A stretch of DNA of 37,796 nt from the NCBI GenBank assembly GCA_017647975.1, contig JAGCJL010000078.1, forward strand, positions 1 through 37,796, given 5' to 3'. The translations under genes and the position numbers were made by a program. Numbering within the stretch: the first letter of the stretch is position 1; each line of letters begins with the position of its first letter. The notes beneath the pieces were generated by a model. It worked only from the letters and a program-made list of their open reading frames with translations, was not told the origin of the DNA and ran no database searches. The stretch comes from Bacteroidaceae bacterium. Its GTDB lineage: Bacteria; Bacteroidota; Bacteroidia; Bacteroidales; Bacteroidaceae. This document shows positions 7,254 through 15,876 of the stretch, piece after piece.

Positions 7254-10049
7254 ATGAAAAGATTTTTTCTCTCGTTGTCAATGCTTTTTATTGTATTGGT
7301 AACATTTGGCCAGTCGGTCCTTCCTATAGACCCGGAAGTCAGGGTGGGTAAACTTGAAAACGGCCTTACTTATTACATTCGTCATAATGACAAGCCTGCA
7401 CAGCGTGCAGAATTTTATTTGGCAACAAATGTCGGTGCTTTTCAGGAAGAGGATGATCAGGACGGTCTGGCTCACTTCCTTGAGCATATGTGTTTTAACG
7501 GAACAAAGAATTTTCCTGATAAGAAACTTCTTGAGTACTTGCAGAGTATTGGTGCAAACTTTGGTCGCAATATCAACGCTTCGACAGGTTTTGAGCAGAC
7601 ACAGTACATGTTGAACAATATTCCTATCATTCGTGAGGGTATCATCGACTCTTGCTTGTTGGTGCTGCACGACTATGCTCATTATGTGACATGTGATCCC
7701 AAGGAGATTGATGCCGAACGTGGTGTAATTCTTGAAGAACGTCGCTCACGTCGCGATGCCGACTGGAGATTGTTCGAGAGCTCATTGCCTTATTACTATG
7801 GTGATACACACATGGCACGCCGCACACTTATCGGTGGCGAAGAGCAATTGAAGACTTTCAAGCCCGAAAGTCTTGTAAACTTCTACCGCAAATGGTATCA
7901 TCCCGATATGCAGGCGGTGGTTGTAGTGGGTGACTTTGACGTTGATATGATGGAGCAGAAGATAAAGAATACCTTTGCTTCTATTCCAGCACCCGAAGTC
8001 CCAACTGTGAAACCTATCACACCTATACCCGGAAACGCAGAGCCAGTTGTGGGTATATTGACTGATCCAGAGGCTACAACATCGGCTATTGAGATGTTGT
8101 GGCGTGGTGATGCAATGCCAAAAGAGATGGCTTCTACTGATGTCGCATTTATGATGGATATTATAAAAAGAATAATAAGCATCGTGTTCAGCGAGCGTAT
8201 GGAAGCTATCACTGCATCGGCTAATGCACCTTTCCTTAATGCTTATTTGGGCATAAGCCCTGTATGCGAGGGTTGCGAGGCTGTTCAGGCACAAGTGTCG
8301 TTCAAGGACGGTGATTATAAGAATGCATTGAAGGCTTTTTATACCGAGGTTGAGAAAATTAAGCGTTATGGTATTACTGTAGGTGAGTTTGAACGTGCAA
8401 AACTTGAACTTGTGAGCCGTGCCGAAAAAGCAGTAGAGGCAGCTCCAAGCCGTGAAAATGCTGAATTCGTGTGGCCAATTCTTGGTAACTTCTTTGAGAA
8501 CAAATACCTTCTTACCCCCGAGATGAATTTGCAGTTCACACAGGCCATTTGCGGTCAGTTGCAGGCGGCAATGTTCCAGCAGATAATGGCTCAGGTGATA
8601 ACAGATGAGAACTTTGTTGTTCTTTATAAGGCTCCCGAGCGTGAAGGTCTTGCTCATCCCACACAGGAGGAATTGCTCGCTGTGATAAACGAGGTTAAAG
8701 CCGGTGAGGTTGAAGCTCCTGTAGAGGAGGGGGCCAGCGAGCCGCTCATGAACGCTGATGCTGTCAAGAATGGTAAGATAAAGAAAGAGAAAGCCGGTGC
8801 TTACGGCTCTACCGTTTGGACATTGAGCAACGGTGTGAATGTAGTTTATCTGCCAACAAAGCACAAGAACGACGAGGTGATAATAAAACTTGTTATGCAG
8901 GGTGGTCGTTCATTGATTGAAACAGCTGAACTTCCCTCGTTTGAGGATAATATCTGGATGCTTTACCAGAACAACCGCGGTTTGTCAAAATTCTCAGGTG
9001 TGGAACTTAAGAAGATGCTTACAGGAAAGAATGTTCACTGTTCGTTGAATATAGGTGCAACACAACATGGTGTAAATGTTTTGACAACTCCTAAAGATAT
9101 TGAAACTGCAATGCAGTTGCTCTATTTGAATATAACAGCACCACGTTACAACGATGACGAGTTCCAAACAGGTTTGACCCAGATAAAGGCAATTCTTCCT
9201 AATCTTGAGAACCAGCCTACAATGAAGATGCAAAAGTATGTTATGGAGACTGTTTATGGAAACCATGAGCGTCGTCAGGTACTGAATGGTGAGATGGTTG
9301 AGAAGGCGAATATTGCTGATGTAGAAAAGGCTTCACAGCGTTTGTTTGGCAATGTAGCGGGTGCAACTGTTTATGTTGTGGGTAATGTAGATGCTGAGAC
9401 TCTTAAACCTCTTGTGGAGAAATATATCGCTTCGCTTCCTGCTGGAAAGAAAGGTGCCAAGGTTGTCGATCACAACGAGTATGTTGTTAAAGGCGAGATT
9501 ACAAAAGATTGCCCAGTTGCAATGGAGACTCCTCTTAGCACTGTGATACAGGTCTATTCCGCTGATATGCCTTACAGTTTGCAGGACGAGGTGTTGCTAG
9601 ATGCAGCAGTTGGTTATCTTGAAATTCTTTATACCGAGACTTTGCGTGAGGGTGAGGGTGGTACTTATGGTGTCGGCGTTGCTTCAAACTTCTCTCGCGA
9701 GCTTAAAGAAACAGCTATGCTTCAGGTGGTGTTCCAGACTAATCCCGAGAGTGCAAAGAAACTTTCAGACCTTGCTGTCAGCGGTATGCAGAAACTCATT
9801 GCAGAGGGTGTTCCAGCCGACAAACTTGAAATGGTTGTTCTGAACTTGAAGAAGAATATTCCGCAAGACAGAATTAGTAATAACTATTGGTATAATTGCT
9901 TGAAAAACAATATGCAGTACGGCGAGGATTACGATGCAGAGTATGAGGCTGCGGTAAATACTATCACTTCCGATGCTATTGTTGCTGTTGTCAAGAAACT
10001 TGTAGAGCAGGGTAACTTCATACAGTTGACACTTTCTCCGGAGAAATAA
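7254..10049 (+). CDS. Secreted M16 family zinc metallopeptidase (pitrilysin-like)
   Basis: 931 residues with two M16 halves, the usual size for a single-chain pitrilysin/PqqL-like enzyme. A signal peptide (MKRFFLSLSMLFIVLVTFGQS) implies export to the periplasm or outer membrane. The N-terminal half has the inverted zinc motif H74-FLE-H78 with E77 as base, and the distal ligand E155 in AERGVILEERRS. A domain around residues 190-370 (FYRKWYHPDMQAVVVVGDFD) is the M16 C-domain. The second half (from about 520) lacks an HxxEH motif, which is normal for the non-catalytic clamshell half, and carries TLREGEGGTYGVG, an M16 substrate-binding R/Y type motif. It likely degrades oligopeptides. Monocistronic, closed by a strong hairpin. 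Confidence 0.93.
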   Translation: MKRFFLSLSMLFIVLVTFGQSVLPIDPEVRVGKLENGLTYYIRHNDKPAQRAEFYLATNVGAFQEEDDQDGLAHFLEHMCFNGTKNFPDKKLLEYLQSIGANFGRNINASTGFEQTQYMLNNIPIIREGIIDSCLLVLHDYAHYVTCDPKEIDAERGVILEERRSRRDADWRLFESSLPYYYGDTHMARRTLIGGEEQLKTFKPESLVNFYRKWYHPDMQAVVVVGDFDVDMMEQKIKNTFASIPAPEVPTVKPITPIPGNAEPVVGILTDPEATTSAIEMLWRGDAMPKEMASTDVAFMMDIIKRIISIVFSERMEAITASANAPFLNAYLGISPVCEGCEAVQAQVSFKDGDYKNALKAFYTEVEKIKRYGITVGEFERAKLELVSRAEKAVEAAPSRENAEFVWPILGNFFENKYLLTPEMNLQFTQAICGQLQAAMFQQIMAQVITDENFVVLYKAPEREGLAHPTQEELLAVINEVKAGEVEAPVEEGASEPLMNADAVKNGKIKKEKAGAYGSTVWTLSNGVNVVYLPTKHKNDEVIIKLVMQGGRSLIETAELPSFEDNIWMLYQNNRGLSKFSGVELKKMLTGKNVHCSLNIGATQHGVNVLTTPKDIETAMQLLYLNITAPRYNDDEFQTGLTQIKAILPNLENQPTMKMQKYVMETVYGNHERRQVLNGEMVEKANIADVEKASQRLFGNVAGATVYVVGNVDAETLKPLVEKYIASLPAGKKGAKVVDHNEYVVKGEITKDCPVAMETPLSTVIQVYSADMPYSLQDEVLLDAAVGYLEILYTETLREGEGGTYGVGVASNFSRELKETAMLQVVFQTNPESAKKLSDLAVSGMQKLIAEGVPADKLEMVVLNLKKNIPQDRISNNYWYNCLKNNMQYGEDYDAEYEAAVNTITSDAIVAVVKKLVEQGNFIQLTLSPEK

Positions 10050-10067
10050 ACAGATAACTCCTTTCTA

Positions 10068-10106
10068 ATAGAATAGCCGCATCTTGATAAGATGCGGCTA
10101 TTCTAT
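10068..10106 (+). terminator. Terminator after the M16 peptidase gene
   Basis: 18-bp perfect stem with arms 10068-10085 and 10089-10106 and a GAT loop, core agccgcatc/gatgcggct, beginning 18 bases after the stop codon. The A/T outer stem provides the U-rich tail. Confidence 0.8.
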
Positions 10107-10143
10107 ATTCGGCGTTTCTCAAATATTGTAACAAACGAGCGAG

Positions 10144-10170
10144 AAACACGAAGTTTACTTCGGTGTTTTT
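10144..10170 (+). terminator. Second hairpin with T-run upstream of the LytTR gene
   Basis: Arms 10144-10153 and 10158-10168 pair with one bulged G, loop TTTA, and run into TTTTT ending at 10170. It lies about 40 bases beyond the M16 terminator and 100 bases before the LytTR promoter. It could be a back-up terminator or the 3' end of a short unannotated transcript. I see no coding gene in 10107-10319. Confidence 0.3.
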
Positions 10171-10247
10171 CCCAGCACACGCAGAAAGGGACATATAGAG
10201 TAAATGAGCAGATAAAAAATGATTTTTTCAGAGATTTTAGATCTCTT

Positions 10248-10280
10248 TTTAGATTTTTCCGGAGATATTGCGTAACTTTG
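10248..10280 (+). promoter_or_regulatory. Promoter of the LytTR-purN unit
   Basis: -7 TAACTTTG at 10273-10280 (exact TAnnTTTG). A -33 TTTA at 10248-10251 with a 21-base spacer is a three-of-four match. The leader would be about 34 bases to the ATG at 10320. Confidence 0.5.
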
Positions 10281-10319
10281 TCGTAATTGTAGGGCGTAGG
10301 CTCTCGCTTCGTTTTTTTT

Positions 10320-11201
10320 ATGGAATATACATCATATCTGTTTAAGAAAGTCCCCAAATATCTGCTCGAAAAGAGAAACCAGATAATAATGGTTCTCTTT
10401 GTCTCTATTTTTGCCATTGTTTTTGTAAATATTTACAAGCCTTTCGGCTCGGGTAAGTGGGTTGGTGTAAATGGTATTACCGATACGTTGTATCTTGGCT
10501 GGTCTATAGTGCTGGTCTTTATAGGTATGCTTGTAGTGGCTGTGAGCCGAATAATAATGTATCGACATTCGCAGAATACAGATAATAACATTACAATTCT
10601 GAAATACAGTATCTGGGTGTTTGTGGAACTGTTGTTGCTTTCAGCTGCATTTACCATATTGGCTCTTATTGTTGGTACCCGTTTTAATCTGAGTGAGTAT
10701 GACCCCTTGGAGATATACAAGAATGCCATGCAAAACACTGTGTTCATCATTGGTATTCCCTATTTTATCTGTATACTCTCATACTCTTATCAAGATCGTT
10801 CGGCAAAACTTAAGGAATTGATGAATGAGAATATCGGTTTCAAGTCGGGCAATCTAATATCTATCAGGGATTCACGTGGCGTGTTGCAGTTGTCGGTGGC
10901 AAAGGAGAATTTTCTATATATAGAATCGGCCGACAACTATATCTGTATATGGTATCAGAAAAATGAGATGCTTAAAAAGCAGCTTATGCGAATAACAATG
11001 AAGGAGATTAGCGAACAACTTGCCGACACGAATATCGTGCGTTGTCATCGTTCGTACATGATAAACCTTGATCTTGTAAAGGTGATGCGTCGCGAGAAGG
11101 AGAATCTTTTCCTTGAACTTGGCGTTCCGGGGGTAAAGGAAATACCCATATCAAAGACTTATGGCGAGAATGTTCTTCGTCGTCTTGTTCCGTTGTCATA
11201 A
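10320..11201 (+). CDS. Membrane-anchored LytTR-type transcription regulator
   Basis: 293 residues. Four hydrophobic segments occupy roughly residues 21-39, 56-79, 94-118 and 138-156. They are followed by a short linker (YQDRSAKLKELMNENIG) and a C-terminal LytTR DNA-binding domain (about 190-293) with the family's 'FLYIESADNYICIWY' and 'IVRCHRSYMINLDLV' strands. There is no receiver domain, so it is not a classical two-component regulator. The membrane part may itself sense a signal and hold the DNA-binding domain at the membrane. Such fusions occur in Bacteroidetes, but their signals are mostly unknown. LytTR proteins often control their own or adjacent genes. The next gene, purN, begins 20 bases later and is probably co-transcribed, which may simply be read-through. 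Confidence 0.85.
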   Translation: MEYTSYLFKKVPKYLLEKRNQIIMVLFVSIFAIVFVNIYKPFGSGKWVGVNGITDTLYLGWSIVLVFIGMLVVAVSRIIMYRHSQNTDNNITILKYSIWVFVELLLLSAAFTILALIVGTRFNLSEYDPLEIYKNAMQNTVFIIGIPYFICILSYSYQDRSAKLKELMNENIGFKSGNLISIRDSRGVLQLSVAKENFLYIESADNYICIWYQKNEMLKKQLMRITMKEISEQLADTNIVRCHRSYMINLDLVKVMRREKENLFLELGVPGVKEIPISKTYGENVLRRLVPLS

Positions 11202-11221
11202 ACTTTAAAATCTATAATACT

Positions 11222-11794
11222 GTGAAAAAGATTGCAATACTGGCCTCGGGCAGTGGCTCTAATGCAGAGAACATTGCCAAATATTTTGAAGGCTCTGATT
11301 ATGCTCAGGTTTCATTTATCATTGCCAATAACCCCAATGCTTTTGTTCTTGAACGTGCGAAGCGTCTTGGCATAGAGTCGGCTGTGGTTACAAAGAGTGA
11401 ATTCATGCAGGCCGACAGCGTTGTGGCGATGTTAAAAGAGCGTGATATTGATTTTGTTGTTCTCGCAGGCTTTCTTTTGCTTGTTCCTTCAAAGCTTATT
11501 CAGGCTTATCCAGGAAGGATTGTCAATATACATCCGGCATTGCTTCCAAAACATGGTGGTAAGGGTATGTATGGCGATAATGTACATAAGGCTGTCGTGA
11601 GGTGTGGTGATACCGAGAGTGGTATTACAATACATCTAATCGATGAACAGTACGACAAGGGTACAATTTTCTTCCAAGCAAAATGTCCTGTATTGCCGAC
11701 AGATACCTACGAAGATGTGGCAACTAAGGTTCATGCACTTGAATATGAGCATTTTCCAAGAGTGATTGATGAGATTCTGCACACGCTCGATTAG
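11222..11794 (+). CDS. purN: Phosphoribosylglycinamide formyltransferase PurN
   Basis: 190 residues, normal for PurN. It transfers a formyl group from 10-formyl-THF to GAR in purine synthesis. Motifs are the GAR-phosphate loop ASGSGSN (8-14), LAGFLLLVP (81-89) and the catalytic N102, H104 (VNIHPALLPKHGG) and D141 (IHLIDEQYDKG). The start is GTG at 11222 (GTG AAA AAG ATT GCA ATA); no in-frame ATG fits the conserved N-terminus. It follows the LytTR gene by 20 bases on the same strand. Together with prs earlier in the window it belongs to nucleotide synthesis, but no other pur gene is adjacent. Confidence 0.95.
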   Translation: MKKIAILASGSGSNAENIAKYFEGSDYAQVSFIIANNPNAFVLERAKRLGIESAVVTKSEFMQADSVVAMLKERDIDFVVLAGFLLLVPSKLIQAYPGRIVNIHPALLPKHGGKGMYGDNVHKAVVRCGDTESGITIHLIDEQYDKGTIFFQAKCPVLPTDTYEDVATKVHALEYEHFPRVIDEILHTLD

Positions 11795-11836
11795 AATTGT
11801 CGGTTAAGAAACCTGTTATGATGTAAATACAGGCAG

Positions 11837-11873
11837 GGTGATCTATTAAGGGCAGAGAGATGCTGTATCACCT
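11837..11873 (+). terminator. Possible terminator after purN
   Basis: Imperfect hairpin: GGTGAT (11837-11842) pairs with ATCACC (11867-11872), with a smaller CAG/CTG helix inside, followed by a T-rich stretch (11873-11885). Weak compared with the other hairpins in the window. The rest of 11795-12006 holds no gene I can support. Confidence 0.3.
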
Positions 11874-11963
11874 CATTTATTTTATCTTTGAGGGTAGTGG
11901 ATATATTGAGATTGCTAATTTCGGGGGGATGATTCTTGAATAAATAAAGTATAATCATATAGG

Positions 11964-11981
11964 TGTAAATTAAAATTTACA
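11964..11981 (+). promoter_or_regulatory. Palindrome upstream of the hydrolase lipoprotein gene
   Basis: Perfect inverted repeat TGTAAATT-AA-AATTTACA, 26 bases before the ATG at 12007. No TAnnTTTG box is visible nearby, so an operator or an alternative-sigma promoter is possible. It could also be chance in AT-rich DNA. Confidence 0.25.
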
Positions 11982-12006
11982 TCGGTATAAAAACATAGAA
12001 TAGAGT

Positions 12007-13338
12007 ATGAAAAAAACGTTTTATATGCTACAAATCATTGTGCTGATGATGTTGACAGTTGTAGCTTGTACCTCTGACGAAAACGATATACTTCCTCCGG
12101 GCAACGATCCTGAAAAAGGTTACGAGATAACGAGTGATATGCAGTACCCAATGAGTCTTTTCCTTGCCAACATTCCTCAAGAGTATGCAGCCTTTAAGGA
12201 ACCTTTGGAAGGGGCATTTACTATGAGAGAAAGTGCTTTGGAGCAGGTTCTGGGTGCCGATATCCAAATAGGATTCCGCAAGGTGTCATATAAATATTCC
12301 AGCACTGATGTGAAGGGCGAGCCTATCACTCTCTCGGCGGCAGCCTTTTGGTTAGGATACTTCGTGGGAGGCGTGTGGAACGATATCCAGCCCGAAAACA
12401 TCTGCCTCATGGAGCACTATACCATCACTAGTGATGCAGAGGCTCCTACCAACACTTTTGCTCTGGAGATGTTCATAACAGGCAACACGCTCACCATTAT
12501 GCCTGACTATATCGGTTATGGTGTTACCCGGGAATTGCCTCACCCATATCTTCACCACGACGTATGTGCCATTAACTCCATCGATGCTTTGACATCGGGT
12601 TATGACCTCTTTGATGACAATGGAGTGTGTGGCATAGCTGATGGCTGGAAGCTATATCTTGCTGGTGCGTCACAAGGTGCAGCCAATGCTATTGCAGTAC
12701 ATAAGTATATGGACACACATATCGAGCTTGCTGCTAAATGGAATTTTGCATCATCGAACTGCTCTTCAGGTCCTTACAGCCCTGTAGTTACTATCGATAA
12801 GTACCTTGCCGACGGCAAGGTGGCTTACCCTGTAGTGTTTCCCTTGGTGATGAAGACAATGTTCAATGCCTACCCAGAGATTATGAGCGGCTTCACCGAG
12901 GAGATGGCCTACGCACAGAACTACCTTGCAGCCAAGGCTGAGATTGAAGAAATGATTGCCAGCAAGGAGTATAATACGGCTGCTATCAATCAGGTATTCA
13001 TCGATAAGGTGAGAAAGACTGTAGATGACAACCTTGCCAACGATGAGATATACCTCACTGATATCCTCAGCCCCGAAATGCTTGATAAGGAGTCTCCCAT
13101 TTGCAAAGCATTCTATCGTTGTCTGGAGAAGAACGACCTTACCAAGGGCTGGACACCAAAACACCCAATGAAACTTCACTATTCTCCGTTAGATGCGGTG
13201 GTTCCCCAGGAGAACAGCCATGCTGTTCTTGAAGTCTTTGGAACCGATATGGTTACATTGCAAGAGTCAGCACTTCCTGTTGACCACGCTACTACATGCA
13301 GTCTTTGGATGGTAGAACTTTTTAGTACAGGGTTCTGA
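12007..13338 (+). CDS. Alpha/beta-hydrolase lipoprotein (secretory-lipase-like)
   Basis: 443 residues. The N-terminus MKKTFYMLQIIVLMMLTVVAC is a signal peptide with lipobox Cys at 21, then an acidic CTSDEND stretch consistent with a surface-exported Bacteroidetes lipoprotein. A serine-hydrolase triad can be placed: nucleophile S222 in LAGASQGAA (GxSxG), D396 in HYSPLDAVVP and H427 in LPVDHATT. MPDYIGYG (around 165-172) matches the 'PDY.G.G' block of secreted lipases and PHA-depolymerase-like esterases. The likely substrate is an ester, not specified by the sequence. It uses more C-ending codons than its neighbours and stands alone between a weak hairpin and a strong terminator, which would fit an acquired gene, though this is an impression, not a calculation. 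Confidence 0.75.
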   Translation: MKKTFYMLQIIVLMMLTVVACTSDENDILPPGNDPEKGYEITSDMQYPMSLFLANIPQEYAAFKEPLEGAFTMRESALEQVLGADIQIGFRKVSYKYSSTDVKGEPITLSAAAFWLGYFVGGVWNDIQPENICLMEHYTITSDAEAPTNTFALEMFITGNTLTIMPDYIGYGVTRELPHPYLHHDVCAINSIDALTSGYDLFDDNGVCGIADGWKLYLAGASQGAANAIAVHKYMDTHIELAAKWNFASSNCSSGPYSPVVTIDKYLADGKVAYPVVFPLVMKTMFNAYPEIMSGFTEEMAYAQNYLAAKAEIEEMIASKEYNTAAINQVFIDKVRKTVDDNLANDEIYLTDILSPEMLDKESPICKAFYRCLEKNDLTKGWTPKHPMKLHYSPLDAVVPQENSHAVLEVFGTDMVTLQESALPVDHATTCSLWMVELFSTGF

Positions 13339-13396
13339 TATAAGCCTTGTGATGACAATAGGTGCGAAGTAATACGGAGAGATAATCTCATAATTA

Positions 13397-13443
13397 AATT
13401 TGGTACGTGAAGGGAACGATATAGTCCCTTCACGTACCAAATT
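13397..13443 (+). terminator. Terminator after the hydrolase lipoprotein gene
   Basis: 19-bp perfect stem, arms 13397-13415 and 13425-13443, 9-base loop, core ggtacgtgaaggga/tcccttcacgtacc, followed by CTTTTAT. It starts 59 bases after the stop codon. The remainder of 13444-13630 shows no gene. Confidence 0.8.
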
Positions 13444-13586
13444 CTTTTATATATCTTGCATCTGTAAAAAGATGCTTGGTTTCAATGCCTTGTTTTTAAA
13501 AGATTTCTCTCTCTCTTTATACACTATTTAATTACGACCTTTATGTTTTTTGTGAAAAGGAATAGTGATAATCAATTAGTTAAAAG

Positions 13587-13610
13587 CAAAAAGCATTGTC
13601 CGAGCTTTTG
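13587..13610 (-). terminator. Possible terminator of the lon-to-DPP IV run
   Basis: On the minus strand AAAAGC (plus 13604-13609) pairs with GCTTTT (plus 13589-13594) across a 9-base loop, followed by another TTTT. It lies just after the DPP IV stop at 13631. The stem is short and AT-rich, so this is tentative. Confidence 0.3.
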
Positions 13611-13630
13611 TTCACTCGATTTGTTTCTTA

Positions 13631-15832
13631 TTATTTCAAATTTTCCTTGAAGAATTCTGCAATTCGTTCAAACAAGTGGAAACGTGTGTTGTTTCCGTAA
13701 TATATACTGTGATTACTGTCGGTGTATAGTGCTGTCTCGAATTTCTTGTTAGCCTGTGTCAATGCATGTATGTAACGTATCATGTTACGCAAGTGAACAT
13801 TGTCATCGGCAGTACCGTGTACCAATAGTAGGTGACCGTTGAGCTTGTTGGCATTAACTATTGCTGAACCGGTGTCGTAACCCTCCTTGTTTTCTTTTGG
13901 AGTACGCATATAACGCTCTGTATATACAGTATCATAGAAACGCCAGTCTGTTGGTGCTGCAACAGCTACACCGGCCTTGAATACAGCATCGTTCTGACTC
14001 ATAGACATGATGGTGTTGTAACCGCCGAAGCTCCAACCCCAAATTCCTATGTTGTCTTTATCGACGTAGGGGAGTGTTCCAAGATATTTGGCTGTCTCAA
14101 CCTGATCGCCTGGCTCGTACTGTCCTATCTTTAGATAAGTACACTTGCCGAACTCTGTACCGCGACCGCCTGTACCGCGACCATCTACGCAAACCATGAT
14201 GAATCCTTCGCCCGCCATGTAGCTCTCGAACATCGCGTTACCGTAGTTACCCATGTACCAGTTGTCTTTAACCTGCTGTGAGTAGGGACCGCTGTATTGG
14301 AACATGACAACAGGGTATTTTTTCTCTGCGTTGAAATCGTGTGGCTTTACCATCCAGCCGTTGAGCTCAACACCGTCACTTGTCTTGAAGGTAAAGAATT
14401 CCTTTGTTGGCATGTCAAACTCAGCCAATCTCTCCTTTAGACTACTATTGTCGATAAGGGTCTTTATTACTACGCCTTTATTGTTGTTTGTTGTAACAAC
14501 ATGTGGGGTATTGATGTTTGAGAATGTATTTATAAAGTATTTCATGCCGTTGCTGAATACAGCCTTGTTTGTTCCCTCTCCCTGTGTGAGTTTTGTCTTT
14601 ACACCTTTGGCGTTTACTTTATATACAGCCTCACGTAATGGACTTCCTTCGTTGCTTGAATAGTAGAACTCATTTTTCTTGCTGTCCCAGCCGTAGAAAT
14701 TCATTACCTCGAACTCTCCTTTTGTTATTGGGCGTACAAGGTCTCCGTTAAGGGTGTATAGGTATAAGTGATTGTAGCCGCTACGTTCGCTATGCAAAAC
14801 AAAATGTTTCTCAAAGAATTCAATTCCGGCATATACATGCTCGTTAAGATATGTATCGCTTTCTTCGCGAAGAATGGTTTTGCTTACCCCTGAAAGTGGG
14901 TTTACCGCTTGTATCTCCATTATGCTCTGGTGGCGGTTGAGAGTGAGTACTGCAAGCATTTCGGGGTTCTGTGTAAACTTGATACGTGGGATGTATCCCT
15001 CCTCGGGGATGTTTACGTCAAGTTTGCGTGTAACCTTAGTCTTGATGTCAAATGAATGTACCGAAATCTTTGAGTTGTCGGCACCTGCAACGGGATATTT
15101 GAAGCTGTATGGCTTGCAGAAATCATCGTACATATTGGTGCTGCTGCCTGTAGTGTACATAGGCATGTCGTACATCATTACATTACTCTCGTCATATTTG
15201 ATATATGCGATAACTCTACTGTCTGCACTGAAATCGTATGAGCAGTTGTTCATGAACTCCTCTTCGTTCACCCAGTCGGGAATACCGTTGATTATTTTGC
15301 CATATTCACCATCGGTAGTTACCTGTGACTCTGAGTTGTTGAACATGAGCTTTACAAGATGTATATTGTTGTCGCGTACGAAAGCAATCATCTTGCCGTC
15401 TGGAGAGAACTTTGGAACTTGCTGTGCTCCATTTGCCGACAATGGTTCTACTTTGTTGTTGTTACGGTTGTAGATGTAGTGCTCTGCTGTGAATGAGTTG
15501 CGGTAAATGGCTTTTGTTTTTGTCTGCAAAAGAATCAGTGATTCGTCGGGAGAGAATTGGTATCCGTCAATTCTCTTTTGGTTGAAATCACGTGCAGTAG
15601 CAGCGTCGAAGAGTGTGTCAACAATCTCACCGTTCTTGAACGAACCTTTTAGAATCATGCTGCGGTCATCGCTCATACGTGCAAAATGTTCGCCGTCAGC
15701 CATTGGTTTAATGGCTGCATAAGTCTGTGGCCAGTATCCACCGTACATGACATCATGCAGGGTAACATTCTTCTCTGCAAACGACAATGTAGTAAAGCAC
15801 ATTGCCATAAGTAATAAAAATGACTTTCTCAT
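13631..15832 (-). CDS. Dipeptidyl peptidase IV (S9B prolyl peptidase)
   Basis: 733 residues, close to bacterial DPP IV. The signal peptide MRKSFLLLMAMCFTTLSFA exports it, probably to the periplasm or outer membrane. An eight-bladed beta-propeller occupies about residues 30-460 and carries DWVNEEEFM, whose paired Glu anchor the free N-terminus of X-Pro substrates. The C-terminal alpha/beta-hydrolase domain has the triad S601 (WGWSFGGYN), D676 (HGTADDNVH) and H708 (DSNHSIYYG), plus GRGTGGRG as oxyanion/loop motif. It removes X-Pro dipeptides from peptides. It is the last gene of a minus-strand run, 44 bases after the gamma-carbonic-anhydrase-like gene. Homologues are common in gut and oral Bacteroidales. 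Confidence 0.95.
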   Translation of the reverse strand: MRKSFLLLMAMCFTTLSFAEKNVTLHDVMYGGYWPQTYAAIKPMADGEHFARMSDDRSMILKGSFKNGEIVDTLFDAATARDFNQKRIDGYQFSPDESLILLQTKTKAIYRNSFTAEHYIYNRNNNKVEPLSANGAQQVPKFSPDGKMIAFVRDNNIHLVKLMFNNSESQVTTDGEYGKIINGIPDWVNEEEFMNNCSYDFSADSRVIAYIKYDESNVMMYDMPMYTTGSSTNMYDDFCKPYSFKYPVAGADNSKISVHSFDIKTKVTRKLDVNIPEEGYIPRIKFTQNPEMLAVLTLNRHQSIMEIQAVNPLSGVSKTILREESDTYLNEHVYAGIEFFEKHFVLHSERSGYNHLYLYTLNGDLVRPITKGEFEVMNFYGWDSKKNEFYYSSNEGSPLREAVYKVNAKGVKTKLTQGEGTNKAVFSNGMKYFINTFSNINTPHVVTTNNNKGVVIKTLIDNSSLKERLAEFDMPTKEFFTFKTSDGVELNGWMVKPHDFNAEKKYPVVMFQYSGPYSQQVKDNWYMGNYGNAMFESYMAGEGFIMVCVDGRGTGGRGTEFGKCTYLKIGQYEPGDQVETAKYLGTLPYVDKDNIGIWGWSFGGYNTIMSMSQNDAVFKAGVAVAAPTDWRFYDTVYTERYMRTPKENKEGYDTGSAIVNANKLNGHLLLVHGTADDNVHLRNMIRYIHALTQANKKFETALYTDSNHSIYYGNNTRFHLFERIAEFFKENLK

Positions 15833-15876
15833 AATGTAATTTTATTTTGATTTGTATAATTTCTCTTATCTATCAT

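Noticed and set aside
7782..8864. 360-codon open frame on the minus strand
   Set aside because: It lies wholly inside the M16 peptidase gene in the opposite direction. Its translation is Cys/His/Leu-rich with no domain pattern and it has no promoter; the plus-strand frame has clear catalytic motifs.
10092..10286. Possible 64-residue gene downstream of the M16 peptidase
   Set aside because: It begins inside the terminator stem and runs through a second hairpin and the LytTR promoter. Its Arg/Phe-rich translation has no pattern of a real protein.
13505..13520. TC-rich tract suggestive of a phase-variable microsatellite
   Set aside because: Only a few CT units in non-coding DNA between a terminator and the DPP IV 3' end, not placed to affect a start codon or promoter.
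14874..15473. 199-codon plus-strand frame
   Set aside because: Antisense of the DPP IV propeller region; no start signals and no recognisable domain.
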